From: DATEVL01 sp964448245
GTDB taxonomy: Bacteria; Chloroflexota; Anaerolineae; Anaerolineales; E44-bin32
Assembly: GCA_964448245.1 (NCBI GenBank)
Contig: CAYUWF010000126.1
Coordinates: 1-5,879, forward strand
DNA length: 5,879 bases
Direction of reading: 5' to 3'
Shown here piece after piece: positions 1 through 5,840 of the stretch; the first letter of the stretch is position 1, and every line of letters begins with the position of its first letter. The translations under genes and the position numbers were made by a program. The notes below the pieces were generated by a model. It worked only from the letters and a program-made list of their open reading frames with translations. It ran no database searches and was not told the origin of the DNA.

Positions 1-79
1 CAGGCGATAATCCTTCCTCACCGCGGAGTCCACTCGTCCTGTTTCCAGGTTCGTCGTCAAACCATGGCTCACCAAACCC

Positions 80-94
80 GCGGGGTTTCCCCGC
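80..94 (-). terminator. small hairpin after recA, possible terminator
   Basis: A perfect 6-bp G/C stem (GCGGGG / CCCCGC) with a 3-nt loop starts 18 nt after the recA stop codon. It is the only strong dyad between recA and the window edge. On the minus strand it is followed by GGGTTTGG and has no proper T-run, so it would be a weak intrinsic terminator at best. It could equally be a 3'-end stabilising hairpin. Confidence 0.35.
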
Positions 95-111
95 CGGCGA
101 GTCGTCTTATT

Positions 112-1125
<1,014 letters not shown>

Positions 1126-1132
1126 CGGACAA

Positions 1133-1138
1133 CCTCTC
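1133..1138 (-). promoter_or_regulatory. recA ribosome binding site
   Basis: GAGAGG, 7 nt before the ATG at 1125. It decides the start: the upstream in-frame TTG codon (1140) lies before the site and would not be served by it. Confidence 0.8.
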
Positions 1139-1155
1139 AAATGGAAACTGGAGGT

Positions 1156-1184
1156 AGTCTACGCATCGGGTCGGGGCAGGTCAA
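1156..1184 (-). promoter_or_regulatory. recA promoter (-35 and -10)
   Basis: TTGACC (1184-1179; 5 of 6 to consensus) and TAGACT (1161-1156; 4 of 6) are separated by exactly 17 bp. The predicted start is the A near 1149, giving a leader of about 24 nt that carries the GAGAGG site. Read by eye; no scoring was done. Confidence 0.65.
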
Positions 1185-1197
1185 GCGGCCGCACGCA

Positions 1198-1231
1198 GAG
1201 GCTGGGTCAATCCCTTTTCTGACTCAGCCTC
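1198..1231. promoter_or_regulatory. 11-bp dyad upstream of the recA promoter
   Basis: GAGGCTGGGTC (1198-1208) and GACTCAGCCTC (1221-1231) are complementary over 11 positions with one central G·T, around a 12-nt spacer. The dyad is centred about 65 bp upstream of the predicted recA start and abuts the GC-rich repeat that follows. It could be a protein-binding operator or the end of the repeat. It has no T-run on either strand, so a terminator is unlikely. Confidence 0.35.
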
Positions 1232-1456
1232 ACCCCCATCCCCCTCGCGCAGCACCCCGAGCGGAGCGAGGGGCTCTCCGCCGCGCCGCGCGCTTTCAAA
1301 GGATGGTCCCCTGGCGGAGAGGGGGAGGAGACTTCGAAGAGGAAGGGGGCAGCAGAGCCGCCCCCATCCCCCTTGAGTTTTCCTCCCCTCCCCCGCTGGC
1401 CGCACGACTGCAGTGCCGCTACATCGGGGGAGGGGTCAGGGGTGGGGGTGTCGGGA
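1228..1456. repeat. dispersed C/G-rich intergenic repeat
   Basis: This stretch is built of homopolymer-biased blocks. C-rich CCTCACCCCCATCCCCCTC opens it, and G-rich GGGGAGGGGTCAGGGGTGGGGG closes it, forming imperfect terminal inverted repeats. Inside are a perfect 9-bp inverted repeat CTCTCCGCC (1274-1282) / GGCGGAGAG (1313-1321) and a 13-base direct repeat CCCCCATCCCCCT (1233-1245 and 1361-1373). Minus-strand translation gives the 'PDTPTPDPSP' pattern that I recall from spurious ORFs over intergenic repeats in several GC-rich genomes. No transposase is present. I infer a REP/MITE-like non-coding repeat; copy number elsewhere cannot be seen here. Confidence 0.5.
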
Positions 1457-1458
1457 GG

Positions 1459-1470
1459 CAGCCCGGGCTG
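1459..1470. repeat. 12-bp perfect palindrome
   Basis: CAGCCCGGGCTG is perfectly self-complementary. It lies between the GC-rich repeat and the 6S RNA terminator and has no assigned role. It may be part of the repeat edge. Confidence 0.3.
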
Positions 1471-1492
1471 AACCCGCCCCGGAAGGACACCC

Positions 1493-1521
1493 AAAACGAA
1501 ACCAGCGGCGATGCCGCTGGT
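1493..1521 (-). terminator. Rho-independent terminator of the 6S RNA (and aspS read-through)
   Basis: On the minus strand, ACCAGCGGC–ATC–GCCGCTGGT forms a perfect 9-bp stem with a 3-nt loop (1521-1501), followed by TTCGTTTT (1500-1493). The orientation fits transcription coming from aspS and the 6S RNA. There is no equivalent T-run on the plus strand, which is one argument for placing the RNA on the minus strand. Confidence 0.75.
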
Positions 1522-1528
1522 AACGAAG

Positions 1529-1695
1529 GCCCCACCATGTCGTGTGTAGCTGGTTTTGAACCTGCTGACGCAGGTGGGAACCGCCGGACGGGTTCCGCCT
1601 TGGCCGGAGCCTAACGCGTCGCCCGTCTGAGATGAGTTCCCCTAAGGCATGTGTTGGCTCAAAACGGTAGTGCTACATCACGTGCACAGCAGGGC
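1529..1695 (-). ncRNA. ssrS: 6S RNA (RNA polymerase regulator)
   Basis: 6S RNA mimics an open promoter and sequesters the housekeeping RNA polymerase holoenzyme. The 167-nt segment folds by eye into one rod. The terminal helix pairs 1695-1672 with 1529-1550, with few irregularities. Next, GUUUUGAGCC (1665-1656) can pair with GGUUCAAAAC (1553-1562) across the central region. The apical arm has GGGAAC/GUUCCC (1641-1636 / 1581-1576), GACGGG/CCCGUC (1627-1622 / 1592-1587) and a UCCG/CGGA hairpin. The 3' strand of the central region holds a small hairpin ACCUGC-GUCA-GCAGGU (1575-1560), as in known 6S RNAs. The 5' strand UGAGCCAAC would template a product starting GUUGGCUCAAAAC at position 43; from memory this resembles the E. 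coli (start at U44) and B. subtilis pRNAs. The location just after aspS, on the same strand, matches my recollection of B. subtilis 6S-1. The ends are set by helix, promoter and terminator. Confidence 0.75.
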
Positions 1696-1702
1696 AAGTC
1701 AA

Positions 1703-1711
1703 GATATACCA
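1703..1711 (-). promoter_or_regulatory. extended -10 promoter of the 6S RNA
   Basis: TGG-TATATC on the minus strand: a TGn extension directly before a -10 hexamer matching 4 of 6. Seven bases separate it from the G at 1695, where the terminal helix of the RNA begins. The -35 position at 17-bp spacing reads TGGCGA, a poor match (3 of 6), so the TGn extension would have to compensate. It starts 26 bp after the aspS stop codon. Confidence 0.5.
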
Positions 1712-1736
1712 CGGAACCGGCCGGCTCGCCAGCCGC

Positions 1737-3509
1737 TCAATCGCGCCGCACGATCTGCAGGTGGAGCTCGCGCAGCTGCTCCGGCTCGGCCGGCGACGGC
1801 GCCCCCGCCATCACGTCGCGCGCCGCCTGGTTCTTCGGGAAGGGGATCACCTCACGGATGTTCGGCGCGCCGGCCAACACCATGCACAGTCGGTCCAGCC
1901 CCGAGGCGATCCCGCCGTGGGGCGGCGTGCCGAACTCGAACGCCTCCAGCATGTGGCCGAAGCGCTCCTGGGCCACTTCCGGCGCGAGCCCGATCAGCGA
2001 GAAGACCTTCTCCTGCAGCTCGCGGCGATGAATGCGGATGCTGCCGCCGGCCGTCTCATACCCGTTGAGCACGACGTCGTACTGCTGACCGTGGGCGCGG
2101 CCCGGGTCGGAGTCGAGCAGCCCGGCATCCTCAGGCACCGGCGCCGTAAAGAGATGGTGGCTCGGGTCCCAGCGCTTCTCTTCCGCGTTCCAGTTGACGA
2201 ACGGGAAGTCCACGATCCAGGCGAACGCCAACTTATCCGGGTCCGCCAGGCCGAGCCGACCGGCCAGCAGCTCGCGCAAACGGCCGAGCGCCTCCAGGGC
2301 GATCTCCGCCTTGTCGGCCACGAAAAGCAGCAAGTCGCCCGGCGCGGCCTCCAGCCGGCGGCGCAGTGCCTGCAGCCGTTCCTCCGCGAGGAACTTGGCG
2401 AAGGACGATCGCACTTCGCCGGTCGCCGGGATCGCCAGATAGGCCAGGCCCTTAGCCCCGAACGGGGCGACGAACGCCGCCAGCTCGTCGATCTGGGCGC
2501 GGCTGTAGCTGCCGCAGCCCCGGGCGTTGAGCCCTCGCACCGTCCCCCCACCGACCAGCGCTTGCTCGAAGACCTTGAATCCGCACCCCTGCGCCAGGTC
2601 GCTGACGTCCTTGATCTCCAGGCCGTAGCGCAGGTCCGGCTTGTCGGTGCCGAAGCGGTCCATCGCCGCGCGGAAGGTGAGGCGCGGCCATGGCGACGCC
2701 TGCAGTCGCTTGTGCGGGACGATCTCCTGCACCAGCGCCGTGTACATCTCCTCCATCAGCGCCATCACGTCCTGCTGCTCGACGAACGACATCTCGATGT
2801 CGAGCTGGGTGAACTCGGGCTGACGGTCCCCGCGCTGGTCCTCGTCCCGGAAGCAGCGGGCGATCTGGAAGTAGCGCTCGACGCCCGCCACCATCAAGAG
2901 CTGCTTGAGCTGCTGCGGCGACTGCGGCAGGGCGTAAAACTCGCCGGGGTAGAGGCGCGACGGGACAAGGTAGTCGCGGGCGCCTTCCGGGGTCGTCTTG
3001 AACAGCATCGGCGTCTCGATTTCCCAGAAGCCGCGCTCGCACAGGAAATCACGGATGAAACGCGCTACCCGGTGGCGCAGCTCGAGGTTGCGCCGCATAC
3101 CTGCCCGCCGCAGGTCAAGGTAGCGGTAGCGCAGGCGCAGCATCTCCTCGACATCGGTCTCTTCGTTGATCGGGAAAGGCGGCGTGCGGGCGGCGTTCAG
3201 GACCTCGACCTCGGCCGCGGTGACTTCGATCTCGCCGGTCGGCAGCGCCGGGTTCTCCATCCCCGCCGGCCGCCGGCGCACTTCGCCGACGACGCGCAGG
3301 ACCCATTCCGGGCGGGCCTCGGCCAGCGCCCGCTGCGCCTCCGGCGCCGATTCGGGATTAGCCACCACCTGCACCAGGCCGGTGCGGTCGCGCAGGTCGA
3401 TGAAGGTCAACCCGCCGTGGTCGCGCCGGCGATGCAGCCATCCGGCCAGCGTGACTCGCCGGCCGGCGTCACCCGCGCGCAGGTCGCCGCAGGACTGGTC
3501 GCGATACAT
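1737..3509 (-). CDS. aspS: aspartyl-tRNA synthetase, probably non-discriminating
   Basis: A class II synthetase that activates aspartate with ATP and charges tRNA. The product is 590 residues, typical of bacterial-type AspRS. Order of domains: OB-fold anticodon-binding domain (1 to about 105); class II core with motif 1 around 150-169 (…GFWEIETPML), QSPQ at 196-199 in the aspartate pocket, motif 2 FRDED at 220-224; the bacterial GAD insertion at about 285-420; and motif 3 GLDR at 537-540. The ATG at 3509 follows GGGGAGG at 3520-3514; an in-frame GTG at 3560 lies inside the leader terminator and is rejected. The anticodon domain has His31 in RRRDHGG and Gly83 in RPAGMENP, the residues linked in Pseudomonas AspRS to charging both tRNA-Asp and tRNA-Asn, so GatCAB would be needed to make Asn-tRNA. 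It has its own promoter and an attenuated leader, and is followed by the 6S RNA. Confidence 0.97.
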   Translation of the reverse strand: MYRDQSCGDLRAGDAGRRVTLAGWLHRRRDHGGLTFIDLRDRTGLVQVVANPESAPEAQRALAEARPEWVLRVVGEVRRRPAGMENPALPTGEIEVTAAEVEVLNAARTPPFPINEETDVEEMLRLRYRYLDLRRAGMRRNLELRHRVARFIRDFLCERGFWEIETPMLFKTTPEGARDYLVPSRLYPGEFYALPQSPQQLKQLLMVAGVERYFQIARCFRDEDQRGDRQPEFTQLDIEMSFVEQQDVMALMEEMYTALVQEIVPHKRLQASPWPRLTFRAAMDRFGTDKPDLRYGLEIKDVSDLAQGCGFKVFEQALVGGGTVRGLNARGCGSYSRAQIDELAAFVAPFGAKGLAYLAIPATGEVRSSFAKFLAEERLQALRRRLEAAPGDLLLFVADKAEIALEALGRLRELLAGRLGLADPDKLAFAWIVDFPFVNWNAEEKRWDPSHHLFTAPVPEDAGLLDSDPGRAHGQQYDVVLNGYETAGGSIRIHRRELQEKVFSLIGLAPEVAQERFGHMLEAFEFGTPPHGGIASGLDRLCMVLAGAPNIREVIPFPKNQAARDVMAGAPSPAEPEQLRELHLQIVRRD

Positions 3510-3510
3510 G

Positions 3511-3520
3511 CTTCCTCCCC
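3511..3520 (-). promoter_or_regulatory. aspS ribosome binding site
   Basis: GGGGAGGAAG directly follows the T-run of the leader terminator and lies 1 nt before the ATG at 3509, with the GGAGG core 4 nt away. It fixes the aspS start. Because it follows the T-run, a terminated transcript would lack it altogether. Confidence 0.7.
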
Positions 3521-3558
3521 AAAAACAAGATGCCGCCCTTCCTTGCGGAGCGGGCGGC
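3521..3558 (-). terminator. intrinsic terminator in the aspS leader
   Basis: GCCGCCC (3558-3552) pairs with GGGCGGC (3538-3532); inside, TCC-GCAA-GGA extends the hairpin with a GCAA tetraloop. It is followed by ATCTTGTTTTT (3531-3521). All elements of a Rho-independent terminator are present, and it sits between the aspS promoter and the aspS coding region. It could alternatively end a small independent RNA started at 3853. Confidence 0.75.
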
Positions 3559-3565
3559 ACGATCT

Positions 3566-3744
3566 AGCGTCCCGTTCCGGAAGTTCTCATTCCTTTGCAT
3601 CGGTCTTTCGGCAGGGAAGGCCAGACGTGGAAGAGCCGTATCCGGATATCCGAGAGATGTGGCTCCAGCGAGTGAGCAGACGCGAACGCCGGGGTCTTAA
3701 GAGCGCGAGACCAGTAAGCCTGCTTGCCTCCGGAACGGGACACT
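3566..3744. repeat. 178-bp segment with inverted-repeat ends, possible MITE
   Basis: Left end AGCGTCCCGTTCCGGAAG (3566-3583) and right end, read on the other strand, AGTGTCCCGTTCCGGAGG (3744-3727) agree at 16 of 18 positions, with a perfect 13-bp core. A similar end (16 of 21 to the left end) occurs at 5841. The interior holds two overlapping 10-bp palindromes and no coding sequence. It may be a miniature inverted-repeat element inserted in the leader, or simply the closing helix of a leader RNA domain. A clear target-site duplication is not seen: the left flank is TA, the right TG. Confidence 0.35.
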
Positions 3745-3760
3745 GTGCCAGGCCGAGGGA

Positions 3761-3838
3761 TCAGCGCCGACGCCGGACCGCCCGAAAGGGCTGCAGCAGA
3801 TGATTGGCCCCGTTCGTCGGCGATCGTCGATCCATCAT
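3761..3838 (-). CDS. possible short leader ORF upstream of aspS
   Basis: Two adjacent ATG codons (3838 and 3835) follow GAAGGA, best spaced for the second. The frame runs 24-25 codons to TGA, reading MMDRRSPTNGANHLLQ and ending in an arginine-rich tail (AVRRRR). It begins about 15 nt after the predicted transcript start. It has only one Asp codon, so it is not a classical aspartate attenuation peptide. It may be chance, since the region is mostly structured RNA. Confidence 0.2.
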   Translation of the reverse strand: MMDRRSPTNGANHLLQPFRAVRRRR

Positions 3839-3859
3839 CCGTCCTTCGAAGACGCCAGG

Positions 3860-3868
3860 ATTATAGCA
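3860..3868 (-). promoter_or_regulatory. aspS promoter, extended -10
   Basis: TGC-TATAAT on the minus strand: a perfect -10 hexamer (3865-3860) with the TGn extension. The predicted start is near 3853. No good -35 is visible at 16-18 bp (GGGGCC there). It lies 64 bp after the mocA stop, so aspS is a separate unit from the molybdenum genes. Confidence 0.7.
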
Positions 3869-3931
3869 CGGGCCTCGCACCCGGCCCCTCATCCCGCCGC
3901 CCCGGTAGACGTCTTTGAAGAGGAGGCGGGG

Positions 3932-4513
3932 TCAGCGCGTCGCGCGGTAATCCTCCGGCGTATCGACATCGGCGTGGATTCCGGCGTCCGGCACCTCGAC
4001 CCGCCGGATCTCGTCCGCGTGAAGCCGCAGGAAGGTGCGCAGGCTGTCGCCCGGGCCGAGCGAAAGGAGATCCGGCCAGTAGCGACGCGGCACCAGCACC
4101 GGATGGCCGCGCCGTCCGTCGTGGACCGGGACGCACAACGGATCCTTCGAGGACGTCCATGCCGCGGCGACGGCCCGCACCGTCGCCGGTTGGATGGCGG
4201 GCAGGTCTCCCGGGGTGAGCATCGCCGCCTGCGGTGCTTCGCCCATCGCCCGCAGGCCGACCTGGATCGAAGCCAGCATCTCCCCTTGAGCGTAGTCCGG
4301 ATTCTCGACGACTTCGACCTCGTACACGGCGAGCGCCCGTTCGACCGCCTGGCGGTCGCCCCCGACGACGACCAGGACGCGCTCCAATCCGCCGGCGCGC
4401 AGCGCCGCCACAACCGCTTCGACCACGGTCTGCCCATCCTTCCACGGTAGCGTCAACTTCGAGGACCCCATCCGCTGAGAGCGGCCCGCCGCCAGAATCA
4501 GGCCGGCGATCAC
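3932..4513 (-). CDS. mocA: MocA-like molybdenum cofactor nucleotidyltransferase
   Basis: Members of this NTP_transf_3 family transfer CMP from CTP to molybdopterin, making the cytosine dinucleotide cofactor used by xanthine- and CO-dehydrogenase-type enzymes. The product is 193 residues, the usual length. Seen: nucleotide-binding LILAAGRSQRMGSSKLTLPW at 5-24, metal-binding PGDLP at 101-105, RRGHP at 134-138 and the family's C-terminal DVDTPEDY at 182-189. LAAG with KLTLPW fits MocA better than GTP-using MobA (LAGG). The start is a GTG whose last bases form the TGA stop of the upstream gene (GTGA, 4513-4510), with GGAG 8 nt before it, so translation is coupled. A longer in-frame start (to 4600) would overlap the neighbour and gives a low-complexity extension. 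The substrate cannot be proved from sequence; another cofactor nucleotidyltransferase is possible. Confidence 0.85.
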   Translation of the reverse strand: MIAGLILAAGRSQRMGSSKLTLPWKDGQTVVEAVVAALRAGGLERVLVVVGGDRQAVERALAVYEVEVVENPDYAQGEMLASIQVGLRAMGEAPQAAMLTPGDLPAIQPATVRAVAAAWTSSKDPLCVPVHDGRRGHPVLVPRRYWPDLLSLGPGDSLRTFLRLHADEIRRVEVPDAGIHADVDTPEDYRATR

Positions 4514-5838
4514 TGCGCCCGCTCCAAGGTCTCCAGGTCGTCCGGCAGGTCGACCTCCACGAACTCCTGCGGATCCGCCTCGATCGCCTGCCAGGGCCAC
4601 CGCTCGAGCAGCGAGCGCCCTCCCTGGTCACCGGTCAGGGCATAGAGTCCCGGGAAGACCCGCCGATCGAAAAGGATTGGATTCCCCCGCCGGCCGCCCC
4701 CGATCGGGGCGACCATCGCCGGGAGCGACGTACGATGCCCTTCCACCAGACGCCGAATCGTCGCGCCGTTCACGCGCGGCATATCGGCCAGGAGGAATAC
4801 GGCCGCTTCGACCTGTCTCTCGACGGCCAGCAAGCCCGCTTGGACCGAGGTGCTCTGACCGTCCTCCCACGCGGGGTTATCGACGAAGACCACGCCCTCG
4901 CCGGCCGCCGCCTCGCGTACGGCGGCGGCGTGCGCCCCGAGCACGACGACGATCGGGGACAGCCCGCCATCCTTCGCCGCCTGGATGGCGTGGGCGACGA
5001 GCGGGCGCCCTTTCCATGCGACGGTTTGCTTCGGGCCGCCGAAACGCTTTCCGGCCCCCGCCGCCAGCACCACAGCTGCGACGCGACCAGCCACGCCCCG
5101 GACCGGGTCGGCCGCGTCCGACTCGCCGGTAAGGACCGCCCGCACGCGCGGGTCCACCAGGAGCCGGCCCCCCACTTCGTGCGCCGCCGCGGGCGGGACC
5201 CTGTCGATGCCGTTGAGCAGGACGCGCACCTCGGCCTGCGCCGGGATCCCTTTGAGGCCGCCGTCCCGAGACGAAATCAGCGCCGCCAAGTGCTCTGCGG
5301 TGAGCATCTCGCCTTGCGCCAAAGCGAGCAGCCGGCCGACCAACTCGGGCCGATGGGCGATCTGCGCCGAGAGCGGTGAACCGATAGCCTGCAGACCGGC
5401 GACGGGCACGACGATGTCGATCCACGACGGGACGACCGGTTCACGAGCTGCGGGGGCCTTCAACCAGCGGCCGCGCGCCCCGTCGGCTTCGATGGCCACC
5501 AGCGCGCCCTCTCCCCACGCGCGGCGGGTCACTTCGGCCAACAGGTCGTCGGCGAGCCCGAGCAGCTTCCCCTTCTCCTCCTCCTCCGGCCCGGTCACCA
5601 GCATCGTCCGGTCGGCCCGCAGGGAGAGGCGGCGAGCGTCCTCGGTCGTCGTCACCACGACGTGCTCGTCGGCGATCGATCGCTGGGCGATCGCCAGGCG
5701 GGTCGTCGTCGTCAGGACGATCGGGAACCGGCCGCGGGTCTCTTGCGCCAGGGTGGCGAGCGAGGACGACTTGCCCCCCGCCCCGGTGAAGGCCACGCTC
5801 ATCCCGGGGCGCAGTCGCAAGGCGTCGGTCAGCCGCAC
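4510..5838 (-). CDS. YqeC–MocA fusion protein (molybdenum hydroxylase maturation)
   Basis: The 442-residue protein joins two families. Residues 1 to about 245 match YqeC, a poorly understood accessory factor found with selenium-dependent molybdenum hydroxylases: P-loop-like TGAGGKSS at 18-25, a TTTTRLA segment near 43-49 and the hallmark EADGARGRWLKAPAAREPVVP region (about 117-137). Residues 254-442 form a MocA-like nucleotidyltransferase: VLAAGAGKRFGGPKQ at 257-271, LADMP at 350-354, RRGNP at 383-387, DQGGR at 404-408 and DLPDD at 430-434. Separate yqeC and mocA are the usual arrangement. The start is a GTG directly preceded by an in-frame TAG; the ribosome binding site is weak (GGGA). It is upstream of, and coupled to, the stand-alone mocA, giving two divergent MocA domains in tandem. 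The structural hydroxylase genes are not in the window. Confidence 0.85.
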   Translation of the reverse strand: MRLTDALRLRPGMSVAFTGAGGKSSSLATLAQETRGRFPIVLTTTTRLAIAQRSIADEHVVVTTTEDARRLSLRADRTMLVTGPEEEEKGKLLGLADDLLAEVTRRAWGEGALVAIEADGARGRWLKAPAAREPVVPSWIDIVVPVAGLQAIGSPLSAQIAHRPELVGRLLALAQGEMLTAEHLAALISSRDGGLKGIPAQAEVRVLLNGIDRVPPAAAHEVGGRLLVDPRVRAVLTGESDAADPVRGVAGRVAAVVLAAGAGKRFGGPKQTVAWKGRPLVAHAIQAAKDGGLSPIVVVLGAHAAAVREAAAGEGVVFVDNPAWEDGQSTSVQAGLLAVERQVEAAVFLLADMPRVNGATIRRLVEGHRTSLPAMVAPIGGGRRGNPILFDRRVFPGLYALTGDQGGRSLLERWPWQAIEADPQEFVEVDLPDDLETLERAQ

Positions 5839-5840
5839 CT

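Larger units (their letters stand above)
3510..3853 (-). promoter_or_regulatory. structured aspS leader RNA with transcription attenuator
   Basis: About 344 nt separate the predicted start near 3853 from the aspS ATG. The leader has three visible parts: an early region with a short reading frame (3761-3838), a 147-nt domain closed by a 13-bp perfect helix (3741-3729 with 3581-3569), and a terminator (3558-3521) touching the ribosome binding site. The layout is that of a cis-acting attenuator. A T-box would be the usual regulator of a synthetase gene, but the conserved GGGTGGNACCGCG element with its UGGN bulge is not found; the nearest string is GATCGTGCCGCCC. The sensed signal is unknown. Confidence 0.5.

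Noticed and set aside
1..72. Start of a recX- or other downstream gene at GTG 72 on the minus strand
   Set aside because: The frame is open to the window edge (24 codons), but there is no ribosome binding site and nothing recognisable as RecX or RNase Y; too short to call.
1126..1140. RecA start at TTG 1140 (five residues longer)
   Set aside because: The GAGAGG site lies within those codons and is perfectly spaced for the ATG at 1125; RecA proteins normally begin close to that point.
1207..1494. Minus-strand frame with a PDTPTPDPSP-like protein (95 codons)
   Set aside because: It is the translation of the GC-rich intergenic repeat; no ribosome binding site and no family. Overlapping frames at 1181-1405 and 838-1614 fail for the same reasons.
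1529..1695. 6S RNA on the plus strand
   Set aside because: The rod is nearly self-complementary, so both strands fold. But the terminator T-run, the -10 box, the position of the small hairpin (3' strand) and the resemblance of the predicted pRNA all favour the minus strand.
3510..3560. AspRS start at GTG 3560 (17 residues longer)
   Set aside because: The extension is encoded by the terminator hairpin and ribosome binding site; the ATG at 3509 follows GGGGAGG, and AspRS begins there in the family.
3541..3600. T-box riboswitch for aspS
   Set aside because: GATCGTGCCGCCC loosely recalls the T-box end (GTACCGCG), but the UGGN bulge and the upstream AGGGTGG half are absent. A specifier loop could not be placed.
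1761..3803. Long open frame on the plus strand (680 codons)
   Set aside because: It lies antisense to aspS, which has all class II synthetase motifs. The frame stays open because of GC-rich codon bias, and its protein is low-complexity with no recognisable family.
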